Source of the DNA: an uncultured Elusimicrobia bacterium
Lineage (GTDB): Bacteria > Elusimicrobiota > Endomicrobiia > Endomicrobiales > Endomicrobiaceae
Assembly (NCBI GenBank): GCA_937916125.1
Contig: CALGGE010000028.1
Span: forward strand, 1 to 7,677
DNA: 7,677 bases
Direction: 5' to 3'
Part shown: piece after piece, positions 5,343 through 7,677 of the stretch
Position numbering within the stretch: the first letter of the stretch is position 1
Layout of the letters: the number at the start of each line of letters is the position of its first letter
Notes under the pieces: model-generated
Told to the model about the DNA's origin: nothing
Databases searched by the model: none
The model's input: the letters and a program-made list of their open reading frames with translations, nothing else
Translations under genes and position numbers: made by a program

Positions 5343-7677
5343 ATGAACGACAAAAAACTGTTGAGAATTTTTCTTAAAATAATAATATGTTTTATACTGT
5401 GTGCTTGGGCGTTGGTTGCGGCATTACATTTTACGCTCGCTTATGTTGCTTCCCTTCCCGGTACAAAAGAAAAAATCATATCTTCGGTAAAAGAACAACT
5501 TAATGCGGATGTGAATATCGGTTCGATATCTGCCGGTATATATGCATTAAAAGTAAATGATGTGTCTTTAAGTGTCGAAGGTAAAAATATTGCCGACTCG
5601 GATTTTATTTATGTACGCTTTTCTCTTATACATTTAATTAAAGGACATTTGAGAATAAATAATATTATTATAAATAAATTCGATTTGACCGTAATAAAAG
5701 ATAAAGACGGCAAATTTAATTTTGAGCCGATACTTCAAGCTCCCGCATTTACCGGCGAACCCGAACCGCAGGAACAGAAAAAAGACGACGAAGAAGATGA
5801 CGATGTATTCGATATACTTATACAAAAAATAAATTTTAATGATTTTTGCATTAAATATATTGACGAACGGGAAGAAACTTCTTTTGTCGTAAACAGACTG
5901 ACTTTTGTAACCGATAATTTCGGCTTGGAAAAACCTTTTGATACGTCCGTTTATTCAAATGTTTCGGTTAAAAATAAAGATGTAAGTGTCGAAGATTTGA
6001 ATGTATTTATAGCTTCTACGATAAATCTTAACTCGTTAAAAATGAATGAAGCCGAAATTGCAATTAATAATTTTATTTTGAGATTGGAAAATACCGTTGT
6101 TGTAAGTACGGGGACGGTATCGAACTTTGAAAATCCCAAAATAAATTTAAATACGAAAATTTCAAATTTGTCTTCGGAAACATTTAAAAATATTGCTGAT
6201 ATACCGAAGTTTTTAATACCGGAAATAAATATAAATACGTTGTTAAACGTAAACTTAAATGAAAGTTTGCTGAATATTGAAAAATTCTCCGTAAATGTTT
6301 TGGATTGCAGTGTTGATGCCGACGGAAAAATAAATTATTCCGATGAGTTGAAATACGATATAAATGTAATAATAAATCTTATACTTGATAAAATTACACA
6401 GGTAGCGGAATTGACCAAAGATTATAAGGCAACGGGAATAATCGGTTCAAAATTAAATATAACAAACGAAGCTTCGATAATAAGCGGGAATCTTTCTCTT
6501 ATAAACGTTGCGGCATTTTTGGAACAGTTTGGAAATATTACCGATGTAAATTCCGATATAACAATAAAAAGTATTGACGATATAAATATGCCGTCTCTCA
6601 CGGGGAAAATAAATTCTTATCCGTTTGTCGGTTCTGCATCTTATGTTGCCGACGACAAAAAAGGAAAGCTTAAAGCCAATTTCTTTGCCGACAGAATTTA
6701 CGGAAAAATGAGCAAAGAATACGAAGAAAAACAAAAGAAAGCCGAAGAACAACAAAAAAATGAAACACAACCGAAAGAACAGACCGACGAAGAAAAAGAT
6801 AAAATTTTAAAAGATTTCAATGAGCAACAGGTTAAACAGGAGATAGACGAAAATAAAAATATTTCTTCGCAGACGGAACAAAATTCTTCTTTTAAACCTA
6901 TAGACGTTGAAGTTTACTTTAAAGTTAATCACATAAATGTTCCTTACTTTCTCGGGAAAGATATTAAATTTAAAATGGATATGCTTAACGTAACACCGGA
7001 ACTTGATAAGCTTGAAGGCATACTGAGCCTTACTACCGCAGACGGAACAATAAAAGATATTTATAAATTAACGGAATCAAATGTGTTGATAAAAGGGATG
7101 TTTTTGTCTTTAAGAATTGTAAGCAACGTTGTAAACGCATTGAACGTTTTGGATATTTTAAATTCCATAGGAAGTGCCGTAATATCTTCGTCCAAAGATA
7201 ACGAAAATATTTCCGTGATGTCTGCCGAAGATTCCGAAAACAGAAAACAAAAGTCTGACGGACAGATAGATTTTTTGTCGTTTATTACGGCAATGAATTT
7301 TAAAAACGGTAAGGGTGTTTTTAAAAATTGTTCTTTTGTATCAAACCTTATGTCATTTAAAGTTGCGGGCAATATCGATTTTAAAGAAAATCTTGTTGAT
7401 ATGTGTTTCACTTTAACAATAATATTATTTACAAAAAACGAAAATGAACAATATACTACCAACGTCCACAATGCAAGCTCATGGATGAAAAATTCAGACA
7501 GTATAATTACAAATATGGCTGAAAATGTCGCAACTTTTTTAGAAAAAACTAATCAGGCGGCTAACAGTTATCTTTCAGAATCTGATACTCAATCCATTGC
7601 AAAAGAAATGGACGCCAGAATAGAAGAAATTGTTTCAGATGCCAATTACCAATTAGGCGACAGATTTTTATTTGCAG
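5343..7677 (+). CDS. AsmA-family inner-membrane-anchored envelope protein (3' end beyond the window)
   Basis: The frame is open for 778 codons up to the window edge, so the gene is incomplete at its 3' end. AsmA-like proteins are anchored in the inner membrane with a large periplasmic beta-rich part and are linked to outer-membrane assembly or lipid transport. Visible are a membrane helix (about residues 9-36) and an AsmA-type N-terminal region: LPGTKEKI, NIGSISAGIYALKVNDVSL, and DKDGKFNFEP (about 120-129), which matches the family D-G-x-x-N-W/F motif. Long amphipathic beta stretches follow, and a C-terminal-like segment has a FKNGKGVF and FKVAGNIDF pattern (653-680). Two charged inserts interrupt it: acidic residues 139-154 and a Lys/Glu/Gln-rich, probably helical segment 456-516. 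I chose the ATG at 5343 because AAAGGAG (5331-5337) lies five bases upstream. An in-frame ATG at 5328 falls right after the terminator T run and lacks a ribosome site. No clear promoter precedes it. Confidence 0.85.
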   Translation, partial: MNDKKLLRIFLKIIICFILCAWALVAALHFTLAYVASLPGTKEKIISSVKEQLNADVNIGSISAGIYALKVNDVSLSVEGKNIADSDFIYVRFSLIHLIKGHLRINNIIINKFDLTVIKDKDGKFNFEPILQAPAFTGEPEPQEQKKDDEEDDDVFDILIQKINFNDFCIKYIDEREETSFVVNRLTFVTDNFGLEKPFDTSVYSNVSVKNKDVSVEDLNVFIASTINLNSLKMNEAEIAINNFILRLENTVVVSTGTVSNFENPKINLNTKISNLSSETFKNIADIPKFLIPEININTLLNVNLNESLLNIEKFSVNVLDCSVDADGKINYSDELKYDINVIINLILDKITQVAELTKDYKATGIIGSKLNITNEASIISGNLSLINVAAFLEQFGNITDVNSDITIKSIDDINMPSLTGKINSYPFVGSASYVADDKKGKLKANFFADRIYGKMSKEYEEKQKKAEEQQKNETQPKEQTDEEKDKILKDFNEQQVKQEIDENKNISSQTEQNSSFKPIDVEVYFKVNHINVPYFLGKDIKFKMDMLNVTPELDKLEGILSLTTADGTIKDIYKLTESNVLIKGMFLSLRIVSNVVNALNVLDILNSIGSAVISSSKDNENISVMSAEDSENRKQKSDGQIDFLSFITAMNFKNGKGVFKNCSFVSNLMSFKVAGNIDFKENLVDMCFTLTIILFTKNENEQYTTNVHNASSWMKNSDSIITNMAENVATFLEKTNQAANSYLSESDTQSIAKEMDARIEEIVSDANYQLGDRFLFA

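Noticed and set aside
7061..7471. A 136-codon minus-strand ORF inside the AsmA-like gene
   Set aside because: It is antisense to a continuous, family-like plus-strand frame, has low-complexity composition and shows no ribosome site or known motif.

Overview
The window is AT-rich DNA whose gene content points to an anaerobic or microaerophilic diderm bacterium. It carries a rubrerythrin plus superoxide reductase defence pair, an exported protein with a signal peptide, and an AsmA-family envelope protein, a type found in organisms with an outer membrane. Initiation signals are of ordinary sigma-70 type: four promoter candidates all have a 17-bp spacer. The style resembles gut or candidate-phylum lineages such as Elusimicrobiota, but that is a guess from overall appearance. 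No mobile element, CRISPR array or rRNA was seen.

Layout. Positions 1-92 are non-coding: a dispersed-repeat-like motif at the edge, three tandem 8-mers, and a small inverted repeat touching the rubrerythrin stop. A minus-strand operon follows, reading desulfoferrodoxin/superoxide reductase (686-1132) then rubrerythrin (93-663). The rubrerythrin frame is intact from its second codon to its end, but it is one base out of register with the only ATG that has a ribosome binding site. This is an apparent frameshift at the very start of the gene. The 254-bp divergent region (1133-1386) holds a near-consensus promoter for the minus operon, whose -10 box lies inside a perfect 20-bp palindrome. Two exact 11-bp tandem repeats overlap its -35 box, and a second promoter faces right.

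The plus-strand operon (1387-4746) starts with a 614-residue exported protein made of five carboxypeptidase-regulatory/Cna-B-like beta domains and a long charged helix. It is followed after 4 bp by aroB and then, with a 4-bp overlap, by the type II dehydroquinase aroQ; these two are consecutive steps of the shikimate pathway. Next come a tRNA-Lys(CUU) with its own promoter, and a cold shock protein with a promoter, a two-hairpin leader and a strong terminator. From 4884 to 4963, between the tRNA and the csp promoter, I see nothing convincing. The window ends inside a long AsmA-family membrane-anchored protein (5343 to the edge), open for 778 codons.

How the genes work together: the first operon detoxifies superoxide and peroxide and appears to be under repressor control. 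The second couples aromatic precursor synthesis to an unexplained envelope protein. The cold shock gene stands alone, and the AsmA-like gene sits 16 bp behind its terminator with no obvious promoter of its own.
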